NCBI GenBank assembly: GCA_030672555.1
Contig: DAOVGD010000131.1
Coordinates: 1 to 5,273, forward strand
Reading direction: 5' to 3'
Length of the DNA stretch: 5,273 bases
Origin: Desulfobacterales bacterium
GTDB lineage: Bacteria > Desulfobacterota > Desulfobacteria > Desulfobacterales > C00003106
The position numbers and the translations under genes are program-made. Below, in pieces: positions 4,640-5,273 of this stretch (positions within the stretch are counted from its first letter, which is position 1; each line of letters begins with the position of its first letter). Below the pieces are notes generated by a model. It did not search any database. It was not told the DNA's origin and worked only from the letters and a program-made list of their open reading frames with translations.

Positions 4640-5273
4640 ATGAAACAAGGTTATTTGAAAAAAAGAATGGAAGAGGTTGTAGACCGCAGAGATTGTCTCA
4701 AGCTGATGGGCGCACTCGGCTTCGGCATAGCTGCACCGGCTCTTATAGCCGGACCAGCCGAGGGGAAACTTTCCGGCAGTCTTCATCGCGTAAGCAGAAC
4801 GCTGCCCCTTATGGGAACCCTCGTGAATATCACTATTCTTGATCCATCCCGTGATAAGGCCCAAGAGGTTCCGGAAAAAGCCTTTGCACGAATGAAAGAA
4901 GCGGTCAAGATATTTGACAGGCACGATCCTGACACTCCGATCAGCCGGCTAAACAAAAAAGGCGTCTTGCATGATATCTCTCCGGAAATGGCAGCAGTAC
5001 TCCATCAGTCTGCCTATTTTAATCATATAAGCGGAGGCGCATTTGACATTACAGTTCTCCCGCTTCTTAAACTTTACAAGGAAACATTTAAAAAGGCCGG
5101 CGCTCCCCCGACTTTGCAGCAGATAAATGAAAAAACCGCTCTTATCGGCTTTGATAAGGTCAAAATAAACAAAGATGAAATCAGATTCCTTGGTGAAGGT
5201 ATGGAGATTACACTGGATGGTATAGCAAAAGGCTATATAGTGGACCAGGCGGCGAATCTTATTGAAAAACATG
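4640..5273 (+). CDS. apbE: FAD:protein FMN transferase with Tat-type signal, 3' end outside the window
   Basis: The first 211 residues of an ApbE-family flavin transferase are present; the frame is open to the window edge, and family members are usually about 300-350 long. ApbE splits FAD and attaches FMN covalently to a Ser/Thr of target proteins such as Rnf/Nqr subunits or periplasmic flavoproteins, using Mg2+. The N-terminus DRRDCLKLMGALGFGIAAPA (15-34) is a twin-arginine-like signal, so the enzyme should act outside the cytoplasm. Family signatures follow in order: LMGTLVNI (57-64), IFDRHDPDTPISRLN (91-105), SGGAFDITVLPLLKLY (131-146) and ITLDGIAKGYIVDQ (190-203). The last shows LDG where many relatives have DLGG. 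GGGGAG (4626-4631) precedes the ATG by eight bases. The flavoprotein target is not in view. Confidence 0.93.
   Translation, partial: MKQGYLKKRMEEVVDRRDCLKLMGALGFGIAAPALIAGPAEGKLSGSLHRVSRTLPLMGTLVNITILDPSRDKAQEVPEKAFARMKEAVKIFDRHDPDTPISRLNKKGVLHDISPEMAAVLHQSAYFNHISGGAFDITVLPLLKLYKETFKKAGAPPTLQQINEKTALIGFDKVKINKDEIRFLGEGMEITLDGIAKGYIVDQAANLIEKH

Noticed and set aside
4529..5272. Open frames on the - strand opposite apbE
   Set aside because: The + strand frame carries all ApbE motifs and a proper ribosome binding site; the antisense translations look like shadows with no family features.

Overview
The window carries seven genes, all on the + strand. It looks like a chromosomal piece of a Gram-negative bacterium, because it encodes a TonB energy-transduction system, a secreted TPR protein and a Tat-type exported ApbE. 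The combination of exbB-exbD-tonB-TPR, a COG1237-type metallo-beta-lactamase-fold protein, type II AroQ and Tat-ApbE, together with intergenic AAATCCG and GTCGAGT-like repeat words, would fit a Desulfobacterota-like anaerobe. That placement is an impression from gene content, not something the sequence proves.

Layout. Bases 1-53 form a nested hairpin with a T-run, probably the terminator of a gene left of the window. Bases 74-1154 hold exbB and exbD, overlapping by 11 bases. Bases 1155-1403 are non-coding and are filled mostly by a long imperfect inverted repeat (1199-1350) whose arms each contain four tandem 8-base units. Bases 1404-2093 encode TonB, and 2090-3118 a signal-peptide-bearing TPR protein that overlaps tonB by 4 bases (ATGA). 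A 76-base gap with a possible promoter leads to a metal-dependent MBL-fold protein (3195-4049). Its stop codon is followed almost at once by aroQ (4083-4556, or from 4050). After an 83-base gap containing an 8-bp stem-loop comes apbE (from 4640), which runs off the right edge.

How they work together. ExbB and ExbD form the inner-membrane proton channel that energises TonB, which drives uptake through outer-membrane TonB-dependent transporters. The translationally coupled TPR protein is probably a periplasmic accessory of this machine. No TonB-dependent receptor is present, so the substrate is unknown. The second half is metabolic: AroQ belongs to the shikimate pathway, the MBL protein resembles enzymes annotated in pterin/methanopterin-type synthesis, and ApbE covalently attaches FMN to exported or membrane flavoproteins. 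No single pathway clearly joins these three.

The most unusual feature is the structured repeat between exbD and tonB. I see no phage, transposase, CRISPR or defence genes, and no tRNA or rRNA. The genes are otherwise ordinary housekeeping or envelope functions.
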